Below, piece after piece: positions 9,293 to 21,249 of a stretch of 64,000 bases of DNA. The stretch's first letter is position 1, and each line of letters begins with the position of its first letter. The position numbers and the translations under genes are program-made. This DNA comes from Saccharum officinarum. Its lineage: Eukaryota; Streptophyta; Magnoliopsida; Poales; Poaceae. The notes below the pieces were generated by a model. The model was given only the letters and a program-made list of their open reading frames with translations. It was not told where the DNA came from and made no database searches. The DNA lies in assembly GCA_020631735.1 (NCBI GenBank), contig CM036221.1:17341381-17405380 (forward strand), in the 5' to 3' direction.

Positions 9293-12136
9293 TGTCACAC
9301 CCATTTTTAAGGACAAAAATAGGATGCATAAAAGACTCATGTGCGCCCCAGGAAACAGTCGCACACATAAGTTGACAAATTACAAAGTATCATCAGAGTG
9401 CTTATTACATAACGAATAAGTATTTAAGACATAGTCTTGAACGATAGGTAATAATAACTAATAGTAATTCTTCAGCGGAAACTCCACATAGGGACACGGT
9501 TGACTGGTTGACACCAAGACTAGTACTCATTCCGATAATCTTCCTCTATATCTTCATCTGTTATGGTGGAAATAGCAAGAGTGAGTCCATGTCGAACTCA
9601 ACAAATATAACACAGGGTTCATGAGGCTCAAAAAGGCTAGACATTGTTTAACTGCGTTTAGCTTTTAATCATATATTAGCAATTGAGTAGCATCAAGATA
9701 AACCACTTCCCATTAAAGAACCAATGATCAATTGTAATAAGGATAATGAATAGCATTAACATGAGCAAATAATAATCAACAATAATTAAGCATGATATAA
9801 CAGTTATGATCAACTATTCCATAAGAATCCCCAAGGCCGCTCGTATCCGTGAGCACGGCTAGTATACCAGTTTTTAACTCTGCGCAGAGGTGTACACTTT
9901 CACTGTGAGTCATGATTTCCAAATGAGTGGGGAGATCAAGCCCAAACACCCGAGAACCATATAAAGCCACTCAAAAGTTCGTCTAACAAGTTAGGGCCAT
10001 TAGATTCACTCGGCAGGCAGATGTAGAACCCCCTTCCCTGTGGCACAACAACCGCAGCCTATACACACTAGGCCAGGGGCTCGCACTACACCCAACGTGG
10101 CAAGTCATTCTTACGCCATTTAAGGTAACCTCTAACAAGCTAGAAAAGGTCTCTTGAACAACTAAAGCCAGAGCCATATAGCCCTCACAGCTGTACTGTA
10201 TATCCCGGTTATCACTTACAGATAAGTCCTTATGGAGAGAAACCAGAGCATCAAAATAATACACATGCTCTAGCCCCCTTTTAACAGTAGTAAAATCATC
10301 TTAATAGTTGATTGCTTAATCCATTAATCAAATTACAAGATCATTGTTCTTAGTTTAAGCACTAGCAGTAGCTACCCATATGCATTCCCAAGGTTGACAA
10401 GGAATCAAGATAACAATCACTAAGTTATAATCTCTAAGGTTGTCAAGGTAAGCACATGCATATGTATGACAATTCAATGTATAGGTAACAAGGATAGTCC
10501 TGTGTTATACTTGCCTTGATCAAAGCTTCCCAAGTGATACTGCTGACTTGGCTCAAAGTAATACTCCGAATCGTCCAGATACTGCTCACCTTCTATACTC
10601 GATCATCAATCAACAACACACATGCATCCAATCAAACAAACACGAAGCAAACAAAGAGATACAATTAGAACAGTACACCAACAGTAGCAAAACAGTAATA
10701 AAAGTTTATAAAACTCTTCTACACGTTTCTATGATCACACAGACGCAAAGATCACCAAATTCGGAGTTAAAACGTGAAAGTTATGAATTTTCTAAGATTT
10801 CCTATAGATAAATAAATACTTAATTATAAACTCGAAAAATAAATTATTAAAACTAACTGTACAACTACACTAACATGTAGAGCTCGCAAATACGAACCTA
10901 ACGCAACTTGAACGGATCAAATCGGAGTTAAAACGAAGATTTTATGACCAAAACAATTCTAGTGGCAAAACTGTAAATATCTGAAAACGTATTTTTGATT
11001 AAACCGGGAGAAAATACGCTTTCAAAACACGAAAACGGATTCAGGATATTGCGCTAAGGACCGCGGGTTGATTACTAAAAAACTGAGGGTCTCTTTAACA
11101 AATTTACCCGCGAAGGGGTAAGTTCTAATCTGGGCCGTTGATCTCGATTTGGACGGCTCGTGTTCATCAGCAACGCTACAGTGAAGAACCCGACCCCCCT
11201 TCTCCAAGTCCGGCCGGCGGCCACCATTACCGCCATGCCCACCTCGCCGGGAAAGTTCCGTCTCCCCTTTTCCGACCTCTACTTGATCCGCCACCAACTC
11301 AAATCGAAAGAGAAACTTCCCCCGAACTCGTCTACCTAGTTTAGGAAGACTGCTATAGCGCGGAAACGGAACGCGGCTAGGTTAGGGCGGCGACGCCATT
11401 GCCGGTGCACCCGAGCTCTCCAAAACCGCGATTCAAAGCATCTCAACACCAAAGAAGGGCACGAGAAGAAAGAGGAGAAGATTTGCGGGCTTACCAACGC
11501 GACGAATTAGCCTCCAAAACACCTGAAAAGGATCTTTGATGACCAAGATGTGGCTAGCGTCGAGCTCAACCGCGGCAGCCTTAGCTCCAACCCGACGAGA
11601 TCTAAAATCAACACCGACGACGAGACTATGACCTAGGGCAGCGCGTGAAAGGAAAACGGAACGCGGGGGGTAACAACTCTCTTATAGGGGTACACGGCTT
11701 GCAGTCCAAGTCGTAGAAGATCGGGAAACTCGGAATCCATCGGGTAGAATCCTTCCCGGCCACAAACCGGAGGTAGAAGACCCGGCTGACAGTGGGCCCC
11801 ATCCGCCAGCGAACAGAGAAGGAGCGCGCGGTCGCGGCAGCAAATGGGCCGGCCCACGCGGGCGCGAGAGAAAAGCTTGGGCTCGGCTTAGCTGGGCCGC
11901 CAGGCCGAAAAGGTAAGTTTGCCTTATTTATTTTCTTTCTTTCTTTTCTTTATTTGTTTGTTTTCAAACTATTCCAAATAAAATTCTTCAAACCAATTCA
12001 AAATAAAACAAATATATCCACACCACAAAATAAAATAAATGCAACAGCATGAATGCAACACCAAATAATTTTAAAATTTTAATTCCCTTTCTCTAGATTA
12101 TTTAAAATTTAGTACTCCTAAAATTTGGGTGTTACA
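9293..12136 (-). repeat. 3' LTR of the Tekay-like element
   Basis: 2844 bp, bounded by TG and CA (plus strand TGTCACACCC to GGGTGTTACA). Short open frames within it recur identically in the other LTR copies and are not genes. A TATA-like CCTATAAGAG on the minus strand lies near 11683-11692. Confidence 0.97.
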
Positions 12137-12155
12137 AATTCTACCCCCCTTAAAA
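12137..12155 (-). promoter_or_regulatory. Polypurine tract
   Basis: On the minus strand TTAAGGGGGGTAGAATT directly precedes the 3' LTR. This is the expected plus-strand DNA primer position. Confidence 0.75.
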
Positions 12156-12181
12156 GAATCTCGTCCTCGAGATTGAACTGC

Positions 12182-14380
12182 TTACTCAAACAACTGCGGA
12201 TATGATTTCCTCAATTCATCCTCTCGTTCCCAAGTTGCCTCTGCCTCTGAATATCGATTCCACTGCACCTTGCACATTTTAATAACCCGACTTCGAGTAA
12301 CTCTCTCAGCAGTCTCTAAAATCTTAATCGGAAACTCTTCATATGTAAGATCCTCCTTAACAGTCAACTCTTCTAAAGGTATCTGCTCCTCAGGCACCCG
12401 TAAACACTTCTTAAGTTGTGAAACATGGAACACATCATGCACTCCAGATAAATTTTCAGGCAACTCTAATTGATAAGCAACTTCCCCATGTCTAGTAATA
12501 ACTTTAAATGGTCCAACATACCTTGGTGCTAGTTTACCTTTCATGTTAAACCTCTTCACACTTTTCATAGGTGACACCTTCAAATAGACATAATCACCTA
12601 CCTCAAAAACTAAATCTCTTCTTCTATTGTCAGCATAACTCTTCTGACGAGACTGTGCTACTCTCAAATTCTCACGAATCACTCGCACTTGATCTTCTGC
12701 GTTTCTAAGAACATCTGTACCAAACACTTGAGATTCACCTGTCTGATCCCAAAACAATGGAGTTCTACACTTACGTCCATACAAAGCTTCAAACGGTGCC
12801 ATCTTAAGACTCTGTTGATAACTGTTATTGTAAGAGAATTCTGCATAAGGCAAACTCTTATCCCAACTAGTTCCATATTGCAATGCACAAGCTCTCAACA
12901 TATCCTCTAATACCTGGTTGGTCCTTTCAGTCTGTCCATCTGTCTGTGGATGATATGCTATACTAAAATTCAATTTTGTTCCCAATGATTCATGCACAGC
13001 TTTCCAAAAATGCGACGTAAACTGCGATCCTCGATCAGATACAATCTTCTTTGGAACTCCATGCAAACATACTATCCTCTCCATATACAACTCTGTCAAT
13101 TTTGGTCCATGGTAAGTAGTCTTAACTGGTATAAAATGAGCAACTTTGGTTAACCGATCCACTATCACCCAAATAGAATCATAACCTCTCTGAGTACGCG
13201 GTAACCCTACTATAAAATCCATACCAACTTCCTCCCACTTCCATTCAGGAATCTTCATTGGTTGCAACAATCCAGCAGGTCTCTGATGCTCTGCTTTCAC
13301 CCTCTGACAAGTGTCACACAATGCCACATACTCAGCCACATCTCGCTTTAATCCAACCCACCAATATTTCTGTTTCAGATCCAAATACATCTTAGTACTA
13401 CCAGGATGAATAGAATAAGCTGACTCATGAGCTTCGCGAAGAACTGCCTGTCTAACAGTTTGATCCTCAGGTACACACAGCCTCTTTCTAAACCACAAAA
13501 TTCCATTATCATCCATCCGAAAGCCTGGTGACTTACCAATCACTATATCTTCCGCTATCTTCTTTAGTTTCTCATCCTTCAACTGACCCTTGTAGATTTC
13601 TTGCTCTAAGATAGGCTCTATCACTAATTCCATTGTATTAGTAACAATTCCTAAATTCAAATATTCAAATTCAGCACATAACTCACTAGTCATAGACAAC
13701 GTCCGTATCTCATTGGCATAACTTTTCCTACTAAGAGCATCAGCTACTACATTAGCCTTACCAGGATGATAGTGTATCTCAATATCATAATCCTTAATCA
13801 ACTCTAACCATCTGCGTTGCCTCAAATTCAGATCTGACTGAGTGAAAATATACTTCAAACTCTTATGATCAGTGTATATATCACTCTTATGTCCAATCAA
13901 ATAATGTCTCCAAATCTTTAAAGCATGAACTACAGCTGCTAACTCCAAATCATGTGTAGGATAATTCAACTCATGCTTTCTCAACTGCCTAGATGCATAA
14001 GCCACAACTCTGCCTTCTTGCATAAGAACACATCCCAAACCTTGACGAGAAGCATCACAATAAATAGAAAACTTCTTACTCAAATCTGGCAAAACCAAAA
14101 CAGGCGCTGTAGTCAACCTCTTCTTCAATTCCTCAAAACTAGCTTGACATTTATCTGACCACACAAACTTGGCATTCTTCTCTAACAGAGATGTCATAGG
14201 TTTAGCAAGTTTAGAAAACCCTTCAATGAACCGTCTGTAATATCCAGCTAATCCCAAGAAACTACGAATCTCGCTAACATCAATAGGTGGTTTCCAATTT
14301 AATACATCCTTTACTTTACCTGGATCCACTGATATCCCTCCATTAGAAACAATATGACCAAGGAAAGAAACTTCCTTCAA
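12182..14380 (-). pseudogene. Pol fragment: end of RT, RNase H, integrase, chromodomain-like tail
   Basis: A 732-residue frame on the minus strand. RNase H lies at about residues 95-215 with acidic residues D109, E146, D171 and D214. The integrase zinc finger is H317, H325, C355, C358. The catalytic core DD35E is D388, D449, E485. A GPF-type segment follows near residue 595, and the last 90 residues have KVQW and EATWE motifs like a chromodomain. It continues the same frame as the RT fragment at 14381-14803 after a TGA at 14381-14383. The matching copy at 33629-34150 reads through this point with a tryptophan codon, so the stop is a point mutation. The first codon of this frame is TTG inside pol and not a real start. 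Confidence 0.93.
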
Positions 14381-14803
14381 TCAAAACTCACATTTACTTC
14401 GCTTCGCATACAGTTTATGCTCTCTAAGCTTCTGCAATACCAACCTCAAATGTTCAGCATGCTCTTCCTCTGTCTTGGAAAATACCAGTATATCATCAAT
14501 AAACACTACCACAAACTTATCCAAATATTCCATAAACACCTTATTCATCATGTACATAAAGTATGCAGGTGCATTGGTCAATCCAAATGACATAACAGTA
14601 TACTCATACAATCCATACCTTGTAGTAAAAGCTGTCTTTGGAATATCAGAAACACAAATCTTCAACTGATGATAACCAGAACGTAAATCAATCTTAGAGA
14701 ACACACAAGCACCTCTTAACTGATCAAACAAGTCATCAATCCTGGGCAAAGGGTACTTATTCTTGATAGTTACCTCATTTAGTGACCGGTAATCAACACA
14801 CAT
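14381..14803 (-). pseudogene. Pol fragment: reverse transcriptase core
   Basis: A 140-residue piece of RT in the same frame as its neighbours. It contains the CVDYRSLN motif, [10 protein letters not shown] and the catalytic FIDD box (residues 101-104). It ends at a TGA that replaces a tryptophan codon. The upstream junction to the gag-protease frame is another in-frame TGA at 14843-14845. RT copies element RNA into DNA within cytoplasmic particles. Confidence 0.92.
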
Positions 14804-14845
14804 CCTCTGACCGCCATCTTTCTTATCAACAAAAATAACTGGTGC

Positions 14846-16120
14846 TCACCAAGGTGATGAAATAGGTCTAATAAAACCTTTATCTTGTAATTCTTTAATT
14901 TGTTTCTTAAGTTCTTCTAATTCATCTACTCCCATCCTATATGGTCGTTTGGCTATAGGTGCAGTTCCAGAAAGTAATTCAATAAGAAATTCAATGTCTC
15001 TGTCAGGTGGCATACCTGGCAATTCATCAGGGAAGACATCCGGAAATTCCTCAATCACTGAATTCTCCTTAATAGTATCTTCAAGCTGATTCACCACAGC
15101 GGTTGGTTGCTTCTGCACTGCTACATCCACATTGATTTTATCTCCATTAGGTGTAGTCACAACTACCACTCTCTGCTGACACTGAATCTCTGCCTGATTT
15201 TGCTTCATCCAGTCCATACCCAATATCACATCAATACCAGATGTCCTCAACACTATAGGAGTTATCTTAAACTCTACCCCCCTTAATACCATACTAATTG
15301 GAAGACAACGATTACTGGTTTGCATGGTACCTCCAGGTGAATTTACTAAGAGAGGTTCTTTCATAGCTAGCATGGGTATACTATGCATTTTAACAAAAAT
15401 GTTGGATATGAATGTATGAGATGCTCCAGAGTCAAAAAGAACAGTTGCAGGAGTGGAATGTACATTGAACGTACCAATCATAACTTCTAGTGCATCATGA
15501 GCTGTATCAGAAGACACGTGATTCACCCTTCCAGTACCAGATTGCCTCTGGTTGCTCTTCTGGCTCTGAGGAGTCTGCTGGTTCTGCTTCTCAGGACAAT
15601 GGTAAGACATATGCCCCTCTTTACCACAGACAAAACATCTAGTAGGCGTGCTGGGAGCACTATTCTTCATGGGGGTAACATTGGAATTTTCAGTACGAGG
15701 AGTCTGTTGCCCAGTCTGCGGATACTGTTGACGCTGTGGATATGATGAACGCTGTTGTGACTGATTACTTTGCCAATTCTGGGACCACCTCTGATTCGGA
15801 TTACGATTCCATTGACTAACCGGTCCCTGAAACTTCTGATGAAAACCATGCTGAGAATTAGTGCGCTGACGGTTGTTGCTTCCTGAGCTTTGTACCTTCA
15901 TCTTCCTCTTCCTGTCCATCTCTCTGCGCTCATTATCAAGCACAATAGCTTTATTTACCAGCTCTTGAAAACTAGCATAATTGTTCCCCTTCAACTGCAA
16001 GCGAAGATCATAATAAATTCCCTTCAAGAAAAGACGCTGTCTATCTGCATCTTCCCTCACTTCATTAGGAGCATAGCGAGCCAACTGGGTGAACCTGTCA
16101 TGATATTCACTAACGCTCAT
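14846..16120 (-). pseudogene. Gag C-terminal half, protease and start of RT
   Basis: A 424-residue segment. Gag capsid sequence comes first, then a Q/N/S-rich linker, a CCHC zinc knuckle (CFVCGKEGHMSYHC, residues 162-175), and an aspartic protease with the active-site DSGA at residues 230-233 and ILGMDW further on. The RT N-terminus ends at ISSPW just before a TGA. A TGA at 16124-16126 separates it in frame from the gag N-terminus, so the ATG at 16120 is internal. Gag and pol share one frame, as is common in this lineage. Confidence 0.92.
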
Positions 16121-16123
16121 CTG

Positions 16124-16597
16124 TCACATCCTAAGGTTTCTGAATTCTTCCTGCTTCAGCTCAATTATACCTTCAGGAATATGACGAGCTCGAAAATCTC
16201 TAACAAGCTCATTCCAAGTGATAGGAGGAGCATTGTCAGGGCGTGCAACTTGATACGACTCCCACCAAGTCTGAGCTGTCCCTTGTAACTGACCAGATGC
16301 ATATAACACCTTCTCCATATCATTGCATTGGGCTATATTCAGCTGTTTCTCCACTGCCCTCACCCAATCATCTGCCTCTAAAGGATCAGCAGCATGAGAA
16401 AACACTGGAGGGCGTCCCTTCAAAAATTCCCCACGCTTATCCCTCACTTGCACAGGCGGTGGTCCTCCTGCAGGGGGATTGTTCTGCATGTGCTGCATAA
16501 ACATCTGCATCATCTGGTTCTGAGTTTGCATGAGTTCTTCCATAGTAATGGGTAGGTTAGCACCTCCACGACCTCTGCCACGACCTCTGCCTGACAT
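16124..16597 (-). pseudogene. Gag N-terminal part
   Basis: A 157-residue frame starting with an RG-rich MSGRGRGRGRGG stretch and followed by a methionine/glutamine-rich helix. The start of the retrotransposon gag domain follows (motifs ADDWVRAVE and AQTWWES). The in-frame TGA after residue 157 interrupts the gag domain, and the frame continues at 16120. Gag forms the particle shell and packages element RNA. Confidence 0.92.
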
Positions 16598-17302
16598 CTG
16601 TTTCCAAAAACACAGAAATTGAAATTCAGTACGATCCGAGATGATGTATTCAATAGATAAGCAAAATCTGATTTTTCTGGGCGAACTCCAATTTCAGTAA
16701 CTCAGTAAAACTGTCATATCTCGAGCTACAGACGTCCAATTCAGATGATCTTTACATGGTTGGAAAGCTTACAAAATTATCTACAACTTTTATTCACAAC
16801 ACTTTTTCTGATTCTGTCAATAAATTGGCCAAAAACTGAACTTAACCGCAACTGTTTCAGAATTCCAGACTGTGCAGTAACTCCAACTTGGAACAGGTAT
16901 ATCTCTTAGCTCATAATAGATAATAAGGTGATTCTTGCGGGGTTGGAAAGATACAGAAGTCTAATTATTCCCAGTAAAATTTCTTAAATTTCTCATGAAC
17001 GGATTTTAAGTTATTTCTAAAACATCCCAGACTGATCCAAAAATCAGCAAAGGACAGAACTAAGTTAACCTCATATTCAACTAATATATTTTGATCAAAC
17101 TTAATATTCTTAACCATAGAACTTGTAGGCATGTCTACAAAACTCCAGCACACATTACAAAGATCCAAATCACACATTATCATAATAACAATCCATCAAT
17201 CACATAATTGTTCACACCACAAACTGACTCTTAAAACAATCCAAACTTAAAATTAACTCGCAACTACTATCGTTCCTATTACATAGGGATTTTTCCTATT
17301 GC
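16598..17302 (-). other. Untranslated leader between extra ORF and gag
   Basis: About 700 bp of AT-rich internal region with no supported coding frame. It separates the leader ORF from gag and is the likely site of packaging or translational control signals, though none is recognisable. Confidence 0.5.
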
Positions 17303-18007
17303 CTAATTAAGCTTCTCATAAATCTTGGGATGACCTAACTCCGCTCTTAATTGGTCAATCTCCTTATAAGCTTGCTCCTTAAGTTTCTTTTCCTTCAGCA
17401 ACTCATCCTTCAAATCCACCTCATGGAGAGCCAATTCACGAGCTAATCCCACCGTAGCTTGTAAAGTCAAGGAGGAATCATCTGCAAGTGGCACGGTCCA
17501 AATACCCTTGTCATGTAAGAAACAAGAAAAATGCCGGAGTGCACCCTTTAACGTCTTGTCCGAGCGTAGACCATGGTAGTAAACAAATGCATTGAAAGCG
17601 ACATCCTCCATGCTTGTCTCCACGGTTGCCCGGCTCACTCTGGTAATGAACTTTGACTCCACCTTAGACTCCTTAGTGGTAGGATCCCTTTTCTTAACCC
17701 ATAACTCTGTTTCCCAATAGGAATCCATCCATGGATGACTATACTCTGCACTGCGATACTTCAACGTAGCTTCCCAGTCGTAGTAGTAGTTGTCCAAGGT
17801 TCTTGTCAACATGTCATGGAAGAAAGCATCAGCTTTAGGTACCATGATATGAAGCTTCGTAGTCCACCCCATAACTACATTCTCCATTGGTGTATCACCA
17901 ACTCTTGATTCAGCATCAGATAGATCTTGATCACCATCTTCATACGACTCCTGAGGTTTGAAACGGGCAACGTACTGTGCAGCTGACAGACGGGGATAAG
18001 GAGACAT
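17303..18007 (-). CDS. Extra leader ORF (orf0-like) upstream of gag
   Basis: An intact 234-residue sense frame starting about 190 bp after the 5' LTR and ending about 700 bp before gag. I do not recognise a catalytic domain. The middle is rich in aromatic and acidic residues (motifs VVMGWTTKLH, AFVYYHG, FSCFLHDKG). The last 45 residues are charged and heptad-like, predicting a coiled coil (around residues 190-225). Extra ORFs before gag, called orf0, have been described for rice RIRE3/RIRE8-type elements, and I recall no established function. The frame has no stop or frameshift while gag-pol in the same copy carries three stops. The third Tekay-like copy at 28589-34407 is cut by a gap before this position, so no internal comparison is possible. 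Confidence 0.75.
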   Translation of the reverse strand: MSPYPRLSAAQYVARFKPQESYEDGDQDLSDAESRVGDTPMENVVMGWTTKLHIMVPKADAFFHDMLTRTLDNYYYDWEATLKYRSAEYSHPWMDSYWETELWVKKRDPTTKESKVESKFITRVSRATVETSMEDVAFNAFVYYHGLRSDKTLKGALRHFSCFLHDKGIWTVPLADDSSLTLQATVGLARELALHEVDLKDELLKEKKLKEQAYKEIDQLRAELGHPKIYEKLN

Positions 18008-18180
18008 CTACAAGATTTAGACATAGATTAGATAGAATCAATGTATTTTCGCAATAGAATAAAGTAGAGGAAGCATAAAACTTTAGTAATTAACAAGGTG
18101 AAAAGAGGAAGCATGAATTAAGTGAAGTATGGATGCTATTAACGACCATTCTAACTAGGCTCGCGTCCTACAGTCAACAC

Positions 18181-18193
18181 GGCTCTGATACCA
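18181..18193 (-). promoter_or_regulatory. Primer binding site for initiator methionine tRNA
   Basis: On the minus strand TGGTATCAGAGCC begins three bases after the 5' LTR. This complements the 3' end of plant tRNA-iMet, the usual primer of this lineage. Confidence 0.93.
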
Positions 18194-18196
18194 ATC

Positions 18197-21040
18197 TGTC
18201 ACACCCATTTTTAAGGACAAAAATAGGATGCATAAAAGACTCATGTGCGCCCCAGAAAACAGTCGCACACATAAGTTGACAAATTACAAAGTATCATCAC
18301 AGTGCTTATTACATAACGAATAAGTATTTAAGACATAGTCTTGAACGATAGGTAATAATAACTAATAGTAATTCTTCAGCGGAAACTCCACATAGGGACA
18401 CGGTTGACTGGTTGACACCAAGACTAGTACTCATTCCGATAACCTTCCTCTATATCTTCATCTGTTATGGTGGAAATAGCAAGAGTGAGTCCATGTCGAA
18501 CTCAACAAATATAACACAGGGTTCATGAGGCTCAAAAAGGCTAGACATTGTTTAACTGCGTTTAGCTTTTAATCATATATTAGCAATTGAGTAGCATCAA
18601 GATAAACCACTTCCCATTAAAGAACCAATGATCAATTGTAATAAGGATAATGAATAGTATTAACATGAGCAAATAATAATCAACAATAATTAAGCATGAT
18701 ATAACAGTTATGATCAACTATTCCATAAGAATCCCCAAGGCCGCTCGTATCCGTGAGTACGGCTAGTATACCAGTTTTTAACTCTGCGCAGAGGTGTACA
18801 CTTTCACTGTGAGTCATGATTTCCAAATGAGTGGGGAGATCAAGCCCAAACACCCGAGAACCATATAAAGCCACTCAAAAGTTCGTCTAACAAGTTATGG
18901 CCATTAGATTCACTCGGCAGGCAGATGTAGAACCCCCTTCCCTGCGGCACAACAACCGCAACCTATACACACTAGGCCAGGGGCTCGCACTACACCCAAC
19001 GTGGCAAGCCATTCTTACGCCATTTAAGGTAACCTCTAACAAGCTAGAAAAGGTCTCTTGAACAACTAAAGCCAGAGCCATATAGCCCTCACAGCTGTAC
19101 TGTATATCCCGGTTATCACTTACAGATAAGTTCTTATGGAGAGAAACCAGAGCATCAAAATAATACACATGCTCTAGCCCCCTTTTAACAGTAGTAAAAT
19201 CATCTTAATAGTTGATTGCTTAATCCATTAATCAAATTACAAGATCATTGTTCTTAGTTTAAGCACTAGCAGTAGCTACCCATATGCATTCCCAAGGTTG
19301 ACAAGGAATCAAGATAACAATCACTAAGTTATAATCTCTAAGGTTGTCAAGGTAAGCACATGCATATGTATGACAATTCAATGTATAGGTAACAAGGATA
19401 GTCCTGTGTTATACTTGCCTTGATCAAAGCTTCCCAAGTGATACTGCTGACTTGGCTCAAAGTAATACTCCGAATCGTCCAGATACTGCTCACCTTCTAT
19501 ACTCGATCATCAATCAACAACACACATGCATCCAATCAAACAAACACGAAGCAAACAAAGAGATACAATTAGAACAGTACACCAACAGTAGCAAAACAGT
19601 AATAAAAGTTTATAAAACTCTTCTACACGTTTCTATGATCACACAGACGCAAAGATCACCAAATTCGGAGTTAAAACGTGAAAGTTATGAATTTTCTAAG
19701 ATTTCCTATAGATAAATAAATACTTAATTATAAACTCGAAAAATAAATTATTAAAACTAACTGTACAACTACACTAACATGTAGAGCTCGCAAATACGAA
19801 CCTAACGCAACTTGAACGGATCAAATCGGAGTTAAAACGAAGATTTTATGACCAAAACAATTCTAGTGGCAAAACTGTAAATATCTGAAAACGTATTTTT
19901 GATTAAACCGGGAGAAAATACGCTTTCAAAACACGAAAACGGATTCAGGATATTGCGCTAAGGACCGCGGGTTGATTACTAAAAAACTGAGGGTCTCTTT
20001 AACAAATTTACCCGCGAAGGGGTAAGTTCTAATCTGGGCCGTTGATCTCGATTTGGACGGCTCGTGTTCATCAGCAACGCTACAGTGAAGAACCCGACCC
20101 CCCTTCTCCAAGTCCGGCCGGCGGCCACCATTACCGCCATGCCCACCTCGCCGGGAAAGTTCCGTCTCCCCTTTTCCGACCTCTACTTGATCCGCCACCA
20201 ACTCAAATCGAAAGAGAAACTTCCCCCGAACTCGTCTACCTAGTTTAGGAAGACTGCTATAGCGTGGAAACAGAACGCGGCTAGGTTAGGGCGGCGACGC
20301 CATTGCCGGTGCACCCGAGCTCTCCAAAACCGCGATTCAAAGCATCTCAACACCAAAGAAGGGCACGAGAAGAAAGAGGAGAAGATTTGCGGGCTTACCA
20401 ACGCGACGAATTAGCCTCCAAAACACCTGAAAAGGATCTTTGATGACCAAGATGTGGCTAGCGTCGAGCTCAACCGCGGCAGCCTTAGCTCCAACCCGAC
20501 GAGATCTAAAATCAACACCGACGACGAGACTATGACCTAGGGCAGCGCGTGAAAGGAAAACGGAATGCGGGGGGTAACAACTCTCTTATAGGGGTACATG
20601 GCTTGCAGTCCAAGTCGTAGAAGATCGGGAAACTCGGAATCCATCGGGTAGAATCCTTCCCGGCCACAAACCGGAGGTAGAAGACCCGGCTGACAGTGGG
20701 CCCCATCCGCCAGCGAACAGAGAAGGAGCGCGCGGTCGCGGCAGCAAATGGGCCGGCCCACGCGGGCGCGAGAGAAAAGCTTGGGCTCGGCTTAGCTGGG
20801 CCGCCAGGCCGAAAAGGTAAGTTTGCCTTATTTATTTTCTTTCTTTCTTTTCTTTATTTGTTTGTTTTCAAACTATTCCAAATAAAATTCTTCAAACCAA
20901 TTCAAAATAAAACAAATATATCCACACCACAAAATAAAATAAATGCAACAGCATGAATGCAACACCAAATAATTTTAAAATTTTAATTCCCTTTCTCTAG
21001 ATTATTTAAAATTTATTACTCCTAAAATTTGGGTGTTACA
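18197..21040 (-). repeat. 5' LTR of the Tekay-like element
   Basis: 2844 bp, nearly identical to the LTR at 9293-12136. It should contain the element's promoter. The TG/CA ends and flanking TAAAA define it precisely. Confidence 0.97.
20585..20594 (-). promoter_or_regulatory. TATA-like box in the 5' LTR
   Basis: The minus strand reads CCTATAAGAG in a GC-rich setting. It is the probable core promoter of the element by analogy with a TATA at the equivalent place in the divergent LTR at 30939-30950. Confidence 0.4.
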
Positions 21041-21045
21041 TAAAA

Positions 21046-21110
21046 GCTTAGGGTATATTTTTGTGGTTTAAAATATTATCAAGTATTTACCAAAAAAATT
21101 AACTAAAAAA
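21046..21110. repeat. Displaced end of the foldback element's right arm
   Basis: This sequence is the inverse of about 8745-8800 and continues the arm interrupted at 9292. Shared landmarks are TATTTACC and TGGTTTAAAAT. It was separated from the rest by the 11.7-kb retrotransposon. Confidence 0.65.
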
Positions 21111-21249
21111 AGAGCCACCTCACTCCAAATCATCGTAGGAGATAATTTGAATAATTTTAAAAGTTCAGTTGATAAAATATCTGATTTTGGAGTTTGAGAA
21201 GGAAAACATATTATAAGAACAATAGTTTAGGGAGGCAGAATGGACTTTT

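Larger units (their letters stand above)
9293..21040 (-). mobile_element. Complete Tekay/RIRE3-like Ty3/gypsy LTR retrotransposon
   Basis: Two 2844-bp direct LTRs (9293-12136 and 18197-21040) bound an internal region coding on the minus strand. Five-base target duplications TAAAA flank it at 9288-9292 and 21041-21045. The order along the minus strand is 5' LTR, primer site, extra leader ORF, gag, protease, RT, RNase H, integrase with a chromodomain-like tail, polypurine tract and 3' LTR. Domain order, very long LTRs, tRNA-iMet priming and the C-terminal tail fit the Tekay/Del chromovirus lineage. I count about 15 substitutions between the LTRs and no length change, roughly 0.5 percent, so the insertion is recent. 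Three premature TGA codons break gag-pol, so this copy looks non-autonomous. Confidence 0.96.

Noticed and set aside
9776..12052. Several short frames (64-93 aa) inside the LTR, repeated at 18680-20956 and 29233-31260
   Set aside because: They recur because the LTR is repeated, have no domains, and fall in non-coding LTR sequence.
14354..16500. Plus-strand frames over the Tekay gag-pol
   Set aside because: They are opposite-strand shadows of strongly supported gag, protease and RT coding.
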